Shown: positions 32,979 to 41,854 of the stretch, piece after piece
Position numbering within the stretch: position 1 is the first letter of the stretch
Layout: each line of letters starts with the position of its first letter
Assembly (NCBI GenBank): GCA_905214345.1
Contig: CAJMLV010000004.1
Span: 1-64,000 of the forward strand
Direction of reading: 5' to 3'
Length of the DNA: 64,000 nt
DNA from: an uncultured bacterium
GTDB lineage: Bacteria; Bacillota; Clostridia; Oscillospirales; Ruminococcaceae
The notes under the pieces: model-generated
The model's database searches: none
Seen by the model: the letters and a program-made list of their open reading frames with translations, nothing else
What the model was told of the DNA's origin: nothing
Made by a program: the position numbers and the translations under genes

Positions 32979-33656
32979 ATGCCGCACATTCTGATCATTG
33001 AAGATGATACCGACATCAACAACGCCGTGGCCGAATACCTCACGGCCCGCGGATGCCGCTGTACCCAGGCGTTTTCCGGCACCGAAGGCCGCTTGTACTG
33101 GAAGCAGGGCGGGGCAGACCTGATCATTGCAGACCTGATGCTTCCCGGTCTGACCGGGCAGCAGCTTCTGGCGGGCATCCGGGGCGAAGACCACAGCAGC
33201 GTGCCGGTCATTGTACTGTCCGCCCGTACTGCCTTGCAGGACAAAGTGGAACTGCTGGAACTGGGGGCCGATGACTATCTGACCAAGCCCTTCTCCTTGC
33301 AGGAACTCTGGCTGCGGGTGGGGGTGCAGCTTCGCCATGCGGGGGCTGCCGCGGCACAGCCTTCCCATATACAATATAAGGACTGGTCCATCGACCCCGA
33401 GACCCGTACCCTGACGGTGAAGGGGGGGCCGGTAGCCCTGACCCTGCACGAATACGAGATCGTGGCCCTGCTGGCGGCCCGCCCCAAAAAGGTGTTTACC
33501 CGGCAGGAAATTTACGAATCCGTCTGGCAGGAACAGGCTTTTGTGGAGGACAAGACCATCAACGTGCACATCTCCAACATCCGCGCCAAGCTGCGCCCAA
33601 CCGGTACCGATGACTATATCAAAACGGTGTGGGGCATAGGGTTCCGGCTGGAATGA
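32979..33656 (+). CDS. OmpR-family response regulator
   Basis: A 225-residue regulator: receiver with IIEDDTD, phospho-acceptor Asp52 in IIADLMLPG, Lys in YLTKPFS, and a C-terminal winged helix with HEYEIVALLAARPKKVFTRQ and INVHISNIRAKL ending VWGIGFRLE. Its kinase is the fourth gene of the cluster (35502), with an ABC transporter in between. This gene order matches lantibiotic- or bacitracin-sensing modules. Confidence 0.92.
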   Translation: MPHILIIEDDTDINNAVAEYLTARGCRCTQAFSGTEGRLYWKQGGADLIIADLMLPGLTGQQLLAGIRGEDHSSVPVIVLSARTALQDKVELLELGADDYLTKPFSLQELWLRVGVQLRHAGAAAAQPSHIQYKDWSIDPETRTLTVKGGPVALTLHEYEIVALLAARPKKVFTRQEIYESVWQEQAFVEDKTINVHISNIRAKLRPTGTDDYIKTVWGIGFRLE

Positions 33657-33751
33657 TACGGGCAATCTTTATTCTTTCTTTATATTTCCTTTGCGATTGT
33701 TTGGTCTTTGCCCGGTAGAATAAAGCCATACCAAACAAAGGAGAGGATCAG

Positions 33752-34666
33752 ATGCAAACCGCCGTGCGAACCCTGGGCCTGTGCAAGTCCTACCGCGGCA
33801 AAGCCGCCGTGGATCATCTGGATATGCAGGTGCCGCAGGGCGAAATCTATGGTTTTATCGGTGCCAATGGCGCCGGCAAATCCACCACCTTCAAACTGCT
33901 GGCAGGGCTGGCCAAACCCACTGCCGGGCAGATCGAAATTTTCGGCCAGCCTTCGGAACAGGGAACCTTCAGTCGCCGGGTGGGCATCCTCATTGAGGAT
34001 GCCGGCCTGTACGGGTCACTGTCCGCCAGGGATAACTGCCTGCTGAAAGCCAAACTTCTGGGGCTGGACGATGAAAAATCCGCCGTGGACCGGGTGCTGG
34101 CCCAGGTAGGCCTGGAAAAGATGGGCAAAAAGGCAGCCAAACGGTTTTCCATGGGGCAGCGCCGTCGTCTGGGGCTGGCGCTGGCCCTGCTGGGCGATCC
34201 GGACCTGCTGTTGTTGGATGAACCTTCCAACGGTCTGGACCCGGAAGGTATCCGGGACGTGCGGCTTCTGTTGCAGCAGCTGCAGGCCGAACGGGGTGTG
34301 ACAGTTCTGGTCAGCAGCCACATTCTGGGCGAGCTGGAAAAATTCGCCACCTGTTACGGTATCATTCGGGACGGCCGCATGGTACAGCAGATCACGGCGG
34401 AGGCACTGTCCGCCCAATGCCGGGATTACATTGCCCTGCAGACCCCGGACCCTCACCGTGCGGCGGCTCTGCTGGAAGAAAAACTGCACCTGCACGACTA
34501 TACCGTGCGCCCGGAAGGGGAGCTGCGCATCTATGACGCCGCCGACCCCGCCCGGATCAACGCCGCCTTGCTGGAAGGCGGCGCGGCGGTGCAGTCCATC
34601 GGTATCCACCGTCAGGAACTGGAAGATTACTTTTTGCAGATGATGGGGGTGGAAGATCATGTTTGA
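33752..34666 (+). CDS. ABC ATPase, lantibiotic-immunity/BcrA type
   Basis: A 304-residue ATPase: Walker A IGANGAGKST, signature FSMGQRRRLGLA, Walker B LLLLDEPSNGLD and switch VSSHILGELE. It carries the C-terminal extension of about 80 residues typical of the BcrA/LanF branch. AAAGGAG precedes its ATG. It overlaps the permease gene by eight bases and probably protects against, or exports, a peptide. Confidence 0.88.
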   Translation: MQTAVRTLGLCKSYRGKAAVDHLDMQVPQGEIYGFIGANGAGKSTTFKLLAGLAKPTAGQIEIFGQPSEQGTFSRRVGILIEDAGLYGSLSARDNCLLKAKLLGLDDEKSAVDRVLAQVGLEKMGKKAAKRFSMGQRRRLGLALALLGDPDLLLLDEPSNGLDPEGIRDVRLLLQQLQAERGVTVLVSSHILGELEKFATCYGIIRDGRMVQQITAEALSAQCRDYIALQTPDPHRAAALLEEKLHLHDYTVRPEGELRIYDAADPARINAALLEGGAAVQSIGIHRQELEDYFLQMMGVEDHV

Positions 34667-35468
34667 AGTGTTCCGGATGGACTGGTACCGCATGCGGCGG
34701 CAGAAGTATCTGCTGACTGCGGTGCTTTTGGGGTTGGGTATGATCGCCCTGGGATATGTTTTTTCGACCCTGCTTTCCGACCAGGAAACAGTCAACGCCA
34801 TGCAGGCACAAGGAGCGGAAATTACTGCCGAAGATATGGTCGACGCCGCCGTGTTCGCGGGTTATACCCTGCTGGAGTATATGCATCAGATGCTGTTTGC
34901 GGGCGGTTTCTGGGTTTCGATGGTTGCTGTGTTCGGCGGCGTTTTTTGTGCCGAAGATTACACTTCAGGAGCCGTCAAAAACATCTTTTCCACGCTGGGG
35001 TGTCACTGGCCCTATGTGGTGGGACGTGCCCTGTGCCTGCTGGTCTATAATGCACTGCTCATGGCGGCCTACTTGCTGATCCCCCTGGCCTTGAGCCCGG
35101 TGCTGGTGTTTGGCTCGGTAGGTGGTAACCTTATGGGATGGTTGCAGATGTATCTGTCCGCTTGTTTGGCGGGCTGGGCTATGTCCATGTGCTCGATGTT
35201 TCTGTCCACCCTGGTTCGTCGGGAAGGCTGGATGGCGCTGGTCGCCCTGTGTGTGGGAACGGGATTGCCGGCATTGATGCTGGGATTTGCCTGCCAACTG
35301 CTGCACTTGCCGGATCTGACCCGGTTTACCATCTGTGGCTGCGGCCGGATGATCACCCCGGACTTCCAGCCTATGACGTATCTTCACATTGCGGCGGTAT
35401 GCCTGGTCTGGGTGGTGGTGTACGGCCTGCTTACCGACCTGTCCCTGCGTAAACGGGACCAGGCGTGA
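34659..35468 (+). CDS. ABC-2-type permease, lantibiotic-immunity-like
   Basis: A 269-residue membrane protein with six predicted helices, starting FEVFRMDWYRMRRQKYLLT as in LanE/LanG-like permeases, and a helix pair around FGGVFCAEDYTSGAVKN. Only one permease gene is present, so the complex would be a homodimer with two ATPases. Confidence 0.82.
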   Translation: MFEVFRMDWYRMRRQKYLLTAVLLGLGMIALGYVFSTLLSDQETVNAMQAQGAEITAEDMVDAAVFAGYTLLEYMHQMLFAGGFWVSMVAVFGGVFCAEDYTSGAVKNIFSTLGCHWPYVVGRALCLLVYNALLMAAYLLIPLALSPVLVFGSVGGNLMGWLQMYLSACLAGWAMSMCSMFLSTLVRREGWMALVALCVGTGLPALMLGFACQLLHLPDLTRFTICGCGRMITPDFQPMTYLHIAAVCLVWVVVYGLLTDLSLRKRDQA

Positions 35469-35501
35469 TCAAATACTCCTGAACAGGGAAGAGGTGCTTT
35501 G

Positions 35502-36398
35502 ATGCTCATTGCCGTGATTCTGCTCTCCTGTGCCGTGGCGATGCTGGCGGTGCTTGTGCTGCGCCTGCTTTTGCAGTTTTCCGCCTGGGCTGATTGGTTG
35601 GAAAACACCCCGCCGGACTCCAACACCCGCCTGTCCGTGTCGGTACGGCTGAAACCGGTGGTGCGGGCGGCCCGGGCCATCAACGGCAGGCTGGACCAGA
35701 CCCGGCAGCAGACACTGGACACCTGCAAGGCTGGACAGGAACTGCAGAACACCATGGCAGCCCTCAGTCACGATATCCGCACACCGCTGGCAGCCGCCTG
35801 CGGCCACCTGGAACTGCTGCGCACCGAATCTGACCCGGACGCCCGCGCCCGGCGGCTGGATACGGTGGAACAGCGCCTGCATGACCTGGAATCCCTGTTG
35901 GATGAGATGTTTCTGTATACCCGCCTCAATGCCGGGGAACAGATGCCCATGGACCTTCGCCCGGCGGTTTTGTGGCCTGCCCTGTGCGAGGTGCTGGCGG
36001 CCCTGTACCCCCAGCTGGAGGCAGCCGGCCTGGAACCCCGGTTGGAGTTTACGAATAAAAGCGCCGCCGTCCTGGCGGACCCCGACGCCCTGGACCGAGT
36101 GCTGCGCAACCTGGTGACCAATGCCGTCCAGCATGCAGCGGGCGGATTGACCATCACCCAGACGGCGGACGGCCTTGTGCTGGAAAATCAGGTGGCGGAC
36201 CCTTCTGCCATCGACCCGGCTCATCTGTTTGACCGGTTCTGGCGGGCGGACAACGCCCGGCGCAGCGGCCGCGGCGGGGCGGGGCTGGGACTGGCCATTG
36301 TGCGGCAGCTGACCGAAGCGATGAACGGACAGGTGTATGCCGAACTGGAAGGCGATACCTTGCGTATCCGCCTGCGTTTGCCGCCTGCCGCCCGTTGA
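35502..36398 (+). CDS. Sensor histidine kinase (LanK/BceS-like, short)
   Basis: A 298-residue kinase with one N-terminal helix and almost no outer loop, so it probably senses inside the membrane or through the neighbouring ABC transporter. The acceptor His90 is in LSHDIRTPLA; ATP-binding motifs are NLVTNAVQHA and GRGGAGLGLAIVRQL. AGAGGTG lies before the ATG at 35502. It should control the OmpR-type regulator encoded three genes upstream. Confidence 0.88.
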   Translation: MLIAVILLSCAVAMLAVLVLRLLLQFSAWADWLENTPPDSNTRLSVSVRLKPVVRAARAINGRLDQTRQQTLDTCKAGQELQNTMAALSHDIRTPLAAACGHLELLRTESDPDARARRLDTVEQRLHDLESLLDEMFLYTRLNAGEQMPMDLRPAVLWPALCEVLAALYPQLEAAGLEPRLEFTNKSAAVLADPDALDRVLRNLVTNAVQHAAGGLTITQTADGLVLENQVADPSAIDPAHLFDRFWRADNARRSGRGGAGLGLAIVRQLTEAMNGQVYAELEGDTLRIRLRLPPAAR

Positions 36399-36415
36399 GC
36401 AAACCACTGTACGGC

Positions 36416-36451
36416 AGCAGTCTGTGCCTTTTGGCGCGGGCTGCTTTTTTG
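36416..36451 (+). terminator. Intrinsic terminator after the kinase operon
   Basis: AGCAGTCTGTGCC (36416-36428) pairs with GGCGCGGGCTGCT (36433-36445), with several G-T pairs, then TTTTTT. Confidence 0.75.
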
Positions 36452-36529
36452 ATGTATGGATACAGGCTGAACACTTTTTGGCAAAGTGTCATTTTGCATG
36501 CTTTTTCCCTATATTTATACAAAAATTGA

Positions 36530-36748
36530 TTGACAGCCCCCGGGAACACGGTATAATGAAACTTGTGTTTTGCATCTATTGAACACAAAACAAGCGCTGT
36601 ATGTGCCACTGCAGCCGCGGTCCGGACCAGCCGGGCATGACGGTGTAACAAACCTTTTGCGGGGTGGCGTCATGGGCGCTGACCGGTAGGTATCCGCATG
36701 GAGCCGGAGCCGCCGGCACAGATTCCGCAAAGGGGGATGCAGTATAAA
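36530..36748 (+). promoter_or_regulatory. pot operon promoter and 185-base leader
   Basis: TTGACA (36530-36535), a 16-base spacer and TATAAT (36552-36557). Just downstream is an inverted repeat TTGTGTT (36563-36569) / AACACAA (36582-36588), a likely operator. The leader also holds CATGACG (36636-36642) / CGTCATG (36668-36674), which can pair, and a minimal open frame ATG ACG GTG TAA at 36637. No known riboswitch is recognisable. Confidence 0.6.
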
Positions 36749-37795
36749 ATGAATGAATCGCTCATCGTATCGCTCAAGGACATTGTTGTTGACTTCGACG
36801 GGGAAAGGATTCTGAACGGCCTTTCGCTGGACATTCACGACAAAGAGTTCGTCACCTTCCTCGGCCCTTCCGGCTGTGGCAAAACGACCACTCTGCGCGT
36901 GATTGCCGGTTTTATCACCCCGCAGTCCGGCAGTGTCCTTTTTGACGGCAAGGATATTACCGGTCTGCCGCCGTACAAGCGTCAGGTGAACACCGTCTTC
37001 CAGAAATATGCCCTGTTCCCGCACCTGAATGTGTTTGAGAACGTGGCTTTTGGCCTACGGCTGAAGAAGATGCCCGAAGAACAGCTGCGGCCCAAGGTCC
37101 TGGAAATGCTGGAGATCGTGGGTCTCAAGGGCTTTGAGCGCCGCAGTATCCATCAGCTTTCCGGCGGTCAGCAGCAGCGCGTGGCCATTGCCCGCAGCCT
37201 GGTCAACCAGCCCCGGGTCCTGCTGCTGGACGAACCTCTGGGCGCTCTGGACCTGAAACTGCGCAAGGAGATGCAGCTGGAACTCAAGCGCCTGCAGCGT
37301 GAACTGAACATCACCTTCGTGTATGTCACCCACGACCAGGAGGAAGCCCTGACCATGTCCGATACCGTGGTGGTCATGAACAAGGGCAATATCCAGCAGA
37401 TCGGCAGCCCCCAGGACATCTACAACGAACCCCAGAATGCATTCATCGCCAACTTCATCGGTGATTCCAACATCGTGGACGGCATCATGGTCAAGGACTT
37501 CCTGGTCAGCTTCTGCGGCCATGACTTCTCCTGCGTGGACCGTGGCTTTGCCTACAATGAACCGGTGCAGGTGGTGGTCCGCCCGGAGGACGTGGCCATT
37601 GTGCCGCCGTCCACCGGCATGCTCACCGGCCTGGTGCGGGATGTGATCTTCAAGGGCGTGCATTTCGAGATGCATGTGGATGTGGAAGGCAAGGAATGGC
37701 TGATCCACTCCACCCAGGCCAGCCAGCCCGGCGAGATCATCGGTATGAACATCGGCCCGGACGAGATCCACATCATGTCGCGGGAAGGGGTGTGA
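36749..37795 (+). CDS. potA: Spermidine/putrescine ABC importer ATPase
   Basis: A 348-residue ATPase: Walker A LGPSGCGKTT, Q-loop VFQKYALFPHLNVFENV, signature LSGGQQQR, Walker B LLLDEPLGALD and switch VTHDQEEALTMS, followed by a TOBE regulatory domain (from about 240). The gene order potA-potB-potC-potD supports the polyamine assignment. I chose the ATG at 36749, 12 bases after AAGGGGG; alternative ATGs at 36737 and 36698 would add 4 or 17 residues. Confidence 0.92.
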   Translation: MNESLIVSLKDIVVDFDGERILNGLSLDIHDKEFVTFLGPSGCGKTTTLRVIAGFITPQSGSVLFDGKDITGLPPYKRQVNTVFQKYALFPHLNVFENVAFGLRLKKMPEEQLRPKVLEMLEIVGLKGFERRSIHQLSGGQQQRVAIARSLVNQPRVLLLDEPLGALDLKLRKEMQLELKRLQRELNITFVYVTHDQEEALTMSDTVVVMNKGNIQQIGSPQDIYNEPQNAFIANFIGDSNIVDGIMVKDFLVSFCGHDFSCVDRGFAYNEPVQVVVRPEDVAIVPPSTGMLTGLVRDVIFKGVHFEMHVDVEGKEWLIHSTQASQPGEIIGMNIGPDEIHIMSREGV

Positions 37796-37801
37796 CGCCG
37801 C

Positions 37802-38623
37802 ATGCTTCGTTCCAAAGCTTCCCGTTGGGCAGCGGCGCCCTACCTGCTGTGGATGGCCATTTTCATCGTGGTGCCGCTGTTCATCGTCATCTGGTACGCC
37901 CTCACCGACGCTTCCGGGGTTTTCACCCTGCAGAATCTTTCGGAGATCGGGCGCTACTCTTCGGTCTTTGCCCGCAGCCTGCTGCTGGCGGCCGAAGCCA
38001 CCGTCATCTGCCTGGTGCTGGGCTTTCCGGTGGGGTATTTTCTCTCCCGCCTGCGGGCGAACAAGCAGCACATCATGCTCATGCTGATCATGCTGCCCAT
38101 GTGGATGAACTTTCTGCTGCGCACCTATGCCTGGATGACCCTGCTGGAGAAAAACGGCCTCATCAACAAGCTGCTGGGCTTGTTCGGCATCGGGCCGCTG
38201 AACATGATCAACACCGCCGGGGCGGTGGTGCTGGGCATGGTGTACAACTATCTGCCTTATATGATTTTGCCCCTGTACACCGCCATGACCAAGATTGATG
38301 ATTCCATCATCGAAGCTGCCCAGGATCTGGGATGCAACACCTTCCGCACCCTGACCCACGTGCTTATCCCCCTGGCCAAGCCCGGCATCGCCACCGGCAT
38401 CACTATGGTGTTCGTGCCGGCGGTGTCCACCTTTATCATCAGCCGTATGCTGGGCGGCGGTTCCAACCTGCTCATCGGTGACCTGATCGAACTGCAGTTC
38501 CTGGGCAACTCTTACAACCTGAACCTGGGCTCCGCCATGAGCCTGGCTCTGATGGTCATTGTCCTGCTGTGCATGAGCTTCACTTCCAGCTTTGACGAAG
38601 AAGAAATGGAGGGCGTGATGTAA
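37802..38623 (+). CDS. potB: Spermidine/putrescine ABC importer permease PotB
   Basis: A 273-residue permease with six helices, an N-terminal FIVVPLFIVIWYALTD segment and the EAA loop EAAQDLGCNTFRTLTHVLIPL. Its TAA overlaps the ATG of potC by one base. Confidence 0.92.
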   Translation: MLRSKASRWAAAPYLLWMAIFIVVPLFIVIWYALTDASGVFTLQNLSEIGRYSSVFARSLLLAAEATVICLVLGFPVGYFLSRLRANKQHIMLMLIMLPMWMNFLLRTYAWMTLLEKNGLINKLLGLFGIGPLNMINTAGAVVLGMVYNYLPYMILPLYTAMTKIDDSIIEAAQDLGCNTFRTLTHVLIPLAKPGIATGITMVFVPAVSTFIISRMLGGGSNLLIGDLIELQFLGNSYNLNLGSAMSLALMVIVLLCMSFTSSFDEEEMEGVM

Positions 38624-39465
38624 TGAAAACCCAACACAAACGCCTGCTCCAGCGTGCCTATATCGTGATGATCTTCGGGTTCATGTACCTGCCCATCGCG
38701 GTGCTCATCGCTTACAGCTTCAACGAAAACAAGAGCCGTACCGTCTTTTCCGGCTTTACCCTGAGCTGGTACAAGAGCCTGTTCCAGAACGAGATGATCC
38801 TCTCGGCCCTGGGGCTTTCCCTGGTGCTGGCCCTGGTATCCTCGGTGCTGGCCACCGTGCTGGGCACCCTGGCCACCATCGGCATCAATTCCATGTCCCG
38901 CCGCACCCAGCTGATCGTCAACAACATCAGCTATGTCCCGGTGGTCAACCCTGAGATCATCACCGGTGTTTCCCTGATGCTGCTGTTTGTGCTGCTGCAG
39001 CAGGCCGGGGTAGGGGGCGAAGGCGGCATCTTCGGCTGGGCCACCCTTCTCATTGCCCACATCACCTTCAACGTGCCCTATGTGATCTTCAACGTGGGCC
39101 CCAAACTGCGCCAGCTGGACCCCAGCCTGTATAACGCGGCGCTGGACTTGGGCTGCACGCCCCGGCAGGCATTCTTCAAGGTGATCCTGCCCCAGCTGAC
39201 CCCGGCCATCCTTTCGGCCTTCCTCATCTGCCTGACCTATTCCATCGATGACTTTATGATCTCCTACTTCAACTGCGGCACCATGCAGACCCTGCCCATC
39301 GCCATTTACAGCATGACCCGCAAGAAGGTCAGCCCCGAGATCAACGCTCTGTCTGCCATCATGTTCCTGGTCATCCTGACCATCATCCTGGTTTCCAACC
39401 ACATGGATTCCCGCGCTTATCGCCGCAACCAGGCGGCCATCCGCAAGAGCGCGGCCGAAGCGTGA
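38623..39465 (+). CDS. potC: Spermidine/putrescine ABC importer permease PotC
   Basis: A 280-residue permease: YLPIAVLIAYSFNENKS near the start and the EAA-type loop NAALDLGCTPRQAFFKVILPQ. The FSGFTLSWYKSLFQNEMI stretch is characteristic of PotC. Fifteen bases separate its stop from the potD start. Confidence 0.92.
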   Translation: MKTQHKRLLQRAYIVMIFGFMYLPIAVLIAYSFNENKSRTVFSGFTLSWYKSLFQNEMILSALGLSLVLALVSSVLATVLGTLATIGINSMSRRTQLIVNNISYVPVVNPEIITGVSLMLLFVLLQQAGVGGEGGIFGWATLLIAHITFNVPYVIFNVGPKLRQLDPSLYNAALDLGCTPRQAFFKVILPQLTPAILSAFLICLTYSIDDFMISYFNCGTMQTLPIAIYSMTRKKVSPEINALSAIMFLVILTIILVSNHMDSRAYRRNQAAIRKSAAEA

Positions 39466-39479
39466 AGGGGAGGGCAGCC

Positions 39480-40712
39480 ATGAAACTGAAACGTGTTTTT
39501 GCCCTGGGCGGTGCGCTGGCTTTGCTGTGTACCATGCCTGCATTTGCGGCGGACGAGATCGTCGTCAATGAGGATATCTCGGTTTCCGGTGACTATGACT
39601 GGACCCGCTTTGCCGATGACAATATCACCCTGAACGTCTACAACTGGGGCCTGTATATCTCCGACGGCTCGGATGAGAGCGTGGATGTGGTTTCCGCTTT
39701 TGAGGAACTCACCGGTATCAAGGTGAATTACACCACCTTCGATTCCAACGAAAGCCTGTACGCCAAGATGAAATCCGGCGGCGCCAGCTATGACGTGATC
39801 TTCCCCTCCGATTATATGGTGGGCAAGCTCATTGCGGAGGATATGCTCGCTCCCCTGGATTACGACAATATCCCCAATATGGCCGCCATCGGCGAGGATT
39901 ATCTGGGCTGGGAATTTGACCCTGATAACACTTACAGCGTGCCCTATATGTGGGGCACCACCGGCCTGATCTACAACACCACCATGGTGGACGAAGCACC
40001 CACCAGCTGGTCGGCTCTCTGGGATGTGCAGTACACCGGCAATGTGCTTATGTTCAACAACTCCCGGGATGCCTACGCCATCGCCGCCAAGCGGGCCGGA
40101 CTTTCCCTGAATCCGCCGTCGGTGTAGGAAGTGGACCTGGTCATGCAGGACCTGCAGGCACAGAAATCCGTGGTGCAGGCCTACGTCATGGACGAGATCT
40201 TCGACAAGATGGAGGGCGGGGAAGCGGCCCTGGCGCCCTACTATGCCGGTGATGCCCTGACCATGATCGATGACAACCCCGACCTGGCCTTTGTCCACCC
40301 GGAGGAAGGCGTCAACTTCTTTGTGGACAGCATGTGCATCCCTGCCACCAGCAAGAACAAGGAAGCTGCCGAAATGTTCATCAATTATATGTGTGAAACT
40401 TCGGTGGGCTATGCCAACTGCGACTACATCGGCTATTCCACCCCCATCACGGCAGTGTGGGAACTGCTGGACGATGACATCAAGTACAGCCCCATCGCAT
40501 ACCCTGACGAAGAGGTCATGTCCAAGGCGGAGGTGTTCGTTACCCTGCCCGACGAGATCAACGCCGAGATGGACAGCCAGTGGAGCCAGATGAAGAGCTA
40601 CGACGAGAGCGGCGGCAGCTGGATGGTGGTTATCTTCCTGCTGGGGGCGGTGGCCCTGTCCGGCTTCAATATCTGGCGCAAGCTGCGCAAAAAGATGCGG
40701 GACAATTACTGA
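39480..40712 (+). pseudogene. potD: Polyamine-binding protein PotD interrupted by an in-frame TAG
   Basis: The frame opens at ATG 39480 (AAGGGGAGGG upstream) with a signal peptide ending AFAADE, then NITLNVYNWGLYISDG and YDVIFPSDYMVGKL. It reads into a TAG at 40125-40127 (codon 216). The same frame continues without other damage: VVQAYVMDEIFDKMEGGE, APYYAGDALTMIDDNPD, VDSMCIPATSKNKEAAEMF, ending at TGA 40712. A single base change (for example GAG to TAG) explains it. The full product would be 410 residues and ends in a membrane helix and basic tail (WMVVIFLLGAVALSGFNIW, then RKLRKKMRDNY) instead of having a lipobox. Without read-through the importer lacks its binding protein. Confidence 0.85.
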
Positions 40713-40717
40713 ACTTC

Positions 40718-40757
40718 AAAAAAGCTCCCTTCCGGTCTGACGGAAGGGGCTTTTTTG
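40718..40757 (+). terminator. Intrinsic terminator after potD
   Basis: AAAAAAGCTCCCTTCCG (40718-40734) pairs with CGGAAGGGGCTTTTTT (40741-40756). Confidence 0.9.
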
Positions 40758-40787
40758 GTCAAAAAGGAACCTTTATCCAAAGGGAAC

Positions 40788-40816
40788 TGGCGCGGCAGGG
40801 GAACCCGTGCTATAAT
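40788..40816 (+). promoter_or_regulatory. Extended -10 promoter of the thioesterase gene
   Basis: TGCTATAAT (40808-40816) is an extended -10; a weak -35 (TGGCGC, 40788-40793) lies 17 bases upstream. Confidence 0.55.
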
Positions 40817-40848
40817 AAACTGATCGACAAGAAAAGGAGATGCTGCCC

Positions 40849-41601
40849 ATGTCTGCGGACATGACCCGATATACCGAACCTTTCCAGGTGTACCGCCACG
40901 ACGGTGACTGCTTCGGCTATGTGCAGCCCGCTTCGGTGCTGCGCTATGCCCAGCAGATCGCGGGGGAACACGCCATTGCCCTGGGGATCACCGACGAAGT
41001 CTACGCCCGTACCCACACTGCCTATGTGCTGGCCAAACAGGCGCTGCACTTCGAGCGGGTGCCCCGGGTGGATGAGCACCTGACCCTGATTACCATTCCG
41101 GAAGAACTCAAGCGGGCGGTAAACAAGCGTATCACCCGGGTGCTGGATGAATCCGGCAGCGAGGTGGCCCTGGTGGACAGCCGGTGGGTGCTCATTGACA
41201 CCGACCGCCGGGTCATTCTGCGCAAGCACCCGGAGGAATTTTCCACCGCCCACTGGTCGCTGGAGGTGGAGCAGGAACTGCCCATGAAGATGCACAAGGC
41301 CCATCTGGAAGATTGCGAGCATGTAGGCACTCACACCGCTACCTACAGTCAGTGCGATATGAACGGCCACATGAATAATGCCCGGTATGTGGATGTGATC
41401 TGTGATGCCCTGCCGACCGAGGAACTGGAATCTTCCTTTGCCCGGGACATCATCATTTACTATCACAAGGAGGTTCCCCGGAACGGCTCTTTTGAGCTGT
41501 ATCGCTGCCGGCTGGAAACCGGTGAGTGGTACTTTGCCGGCATTTTGCCGGACGGAAAATCCAGCTTTGAGGCCTCCATTTCCCTGGAACCCAGGACCTG
41601 A
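40849..41601 (+). CDS. Acyl-ACP thioesterase (FatA/FatB-like)
   Basis: A 250-residue tandem hotdog-fold protein. The first half has GYVQPASVLRYAQQIAGEHA; the second has YSQCDMNGHMNNARYVDVICDAL, which contains the catalytic Asn/His pattern DMNGHMNN of acyl-ACP thioesterases. It hydrolyses acyl-ACP to release free fatty acids in the cytosol. I chose the ATG at 40849 because AAGGAG at 40834-40839 precedes it by nine bases; the ATG at 40840 overlaps that site. Confidence 0.9.
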   Translation: MSADMTRYTEPFQVYRHDGDCFGYVQPASVLRYAQQIAGEHAIALGITDEVYARTHTAYVLAKQALHFERVPRVDEHLTLITIPEELKRAVNKRITRVLDESGSEVALVDSRWVLIDTDRRVILRKHPEEFSTAHWSLEVEQELPMKMHKAHLEDCEHVGTHTATYSQCDMNGHMNNARYVDVICDALPTEELESSFARDIIIYYHKEVPRNGSFELYRCRLETGEWYFAGILPDGKSSFEASISLEPRT

Positions 41602-41677
41602 AACCGAACAACGGGGGAGAAGCGGTAAAGAAGTAACAAAGATGCGGAAATAGTTACAAAACTTTAACAAATGACCG

Positions 41678-41833
41678 TTGACAAATGGTTGCAAAAGGGT
41701 TACAATTTACTTGCAAGCAAAGCTAAACAAACTTTTTCATGTGTTCTTCTCCTCCTTTCTTTTGGACCCCCGCCTTTCCCTCAGGCGGGGGGTTCTTTTT
41801 GTCTGCCGCGGACCTTCCGCGGCAATTTTTTTT
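41678..41833 (+). ncRNA. Candidate orphan small RNA with anti-Shine-Dalgarno tract
   Basis: A near-perfect promoter (TTGACA 41678-41683, 17-base spacer, TACAAT 41701-41706) predicts a start near 41713. It runs into an intrinsic terminator (ACCCCCGCCT 41766-41775 / AGGCGGGGGG 41783-41792, then TTCTTTTT) and a second one (TGCCGCGGA 41804-41812 / TCCGCGGCA 41816-41824, then eight T). No plausible coding sequence lies between. The unpaired stretch 41744-41763 is a C/U tract (TTCTTCTCCTCCTTTCTTTT) containing CCTCC, complementary to ribosome binding sites. The product would be about 85-120 bases. The rest of the 317-base gap holds the PadR promoter below. Confidence 0.55.
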
Positions 41834-41854
41834 GCTGGGCAAGCGCAGAACCTA

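Noticed and set aside
40131..40712. A separate gene starting at GTG 40131
   Set aside because: It is the in-frame continuation of potD after the TAG, has no ribosome site and begins in the middle of the PotD fold.
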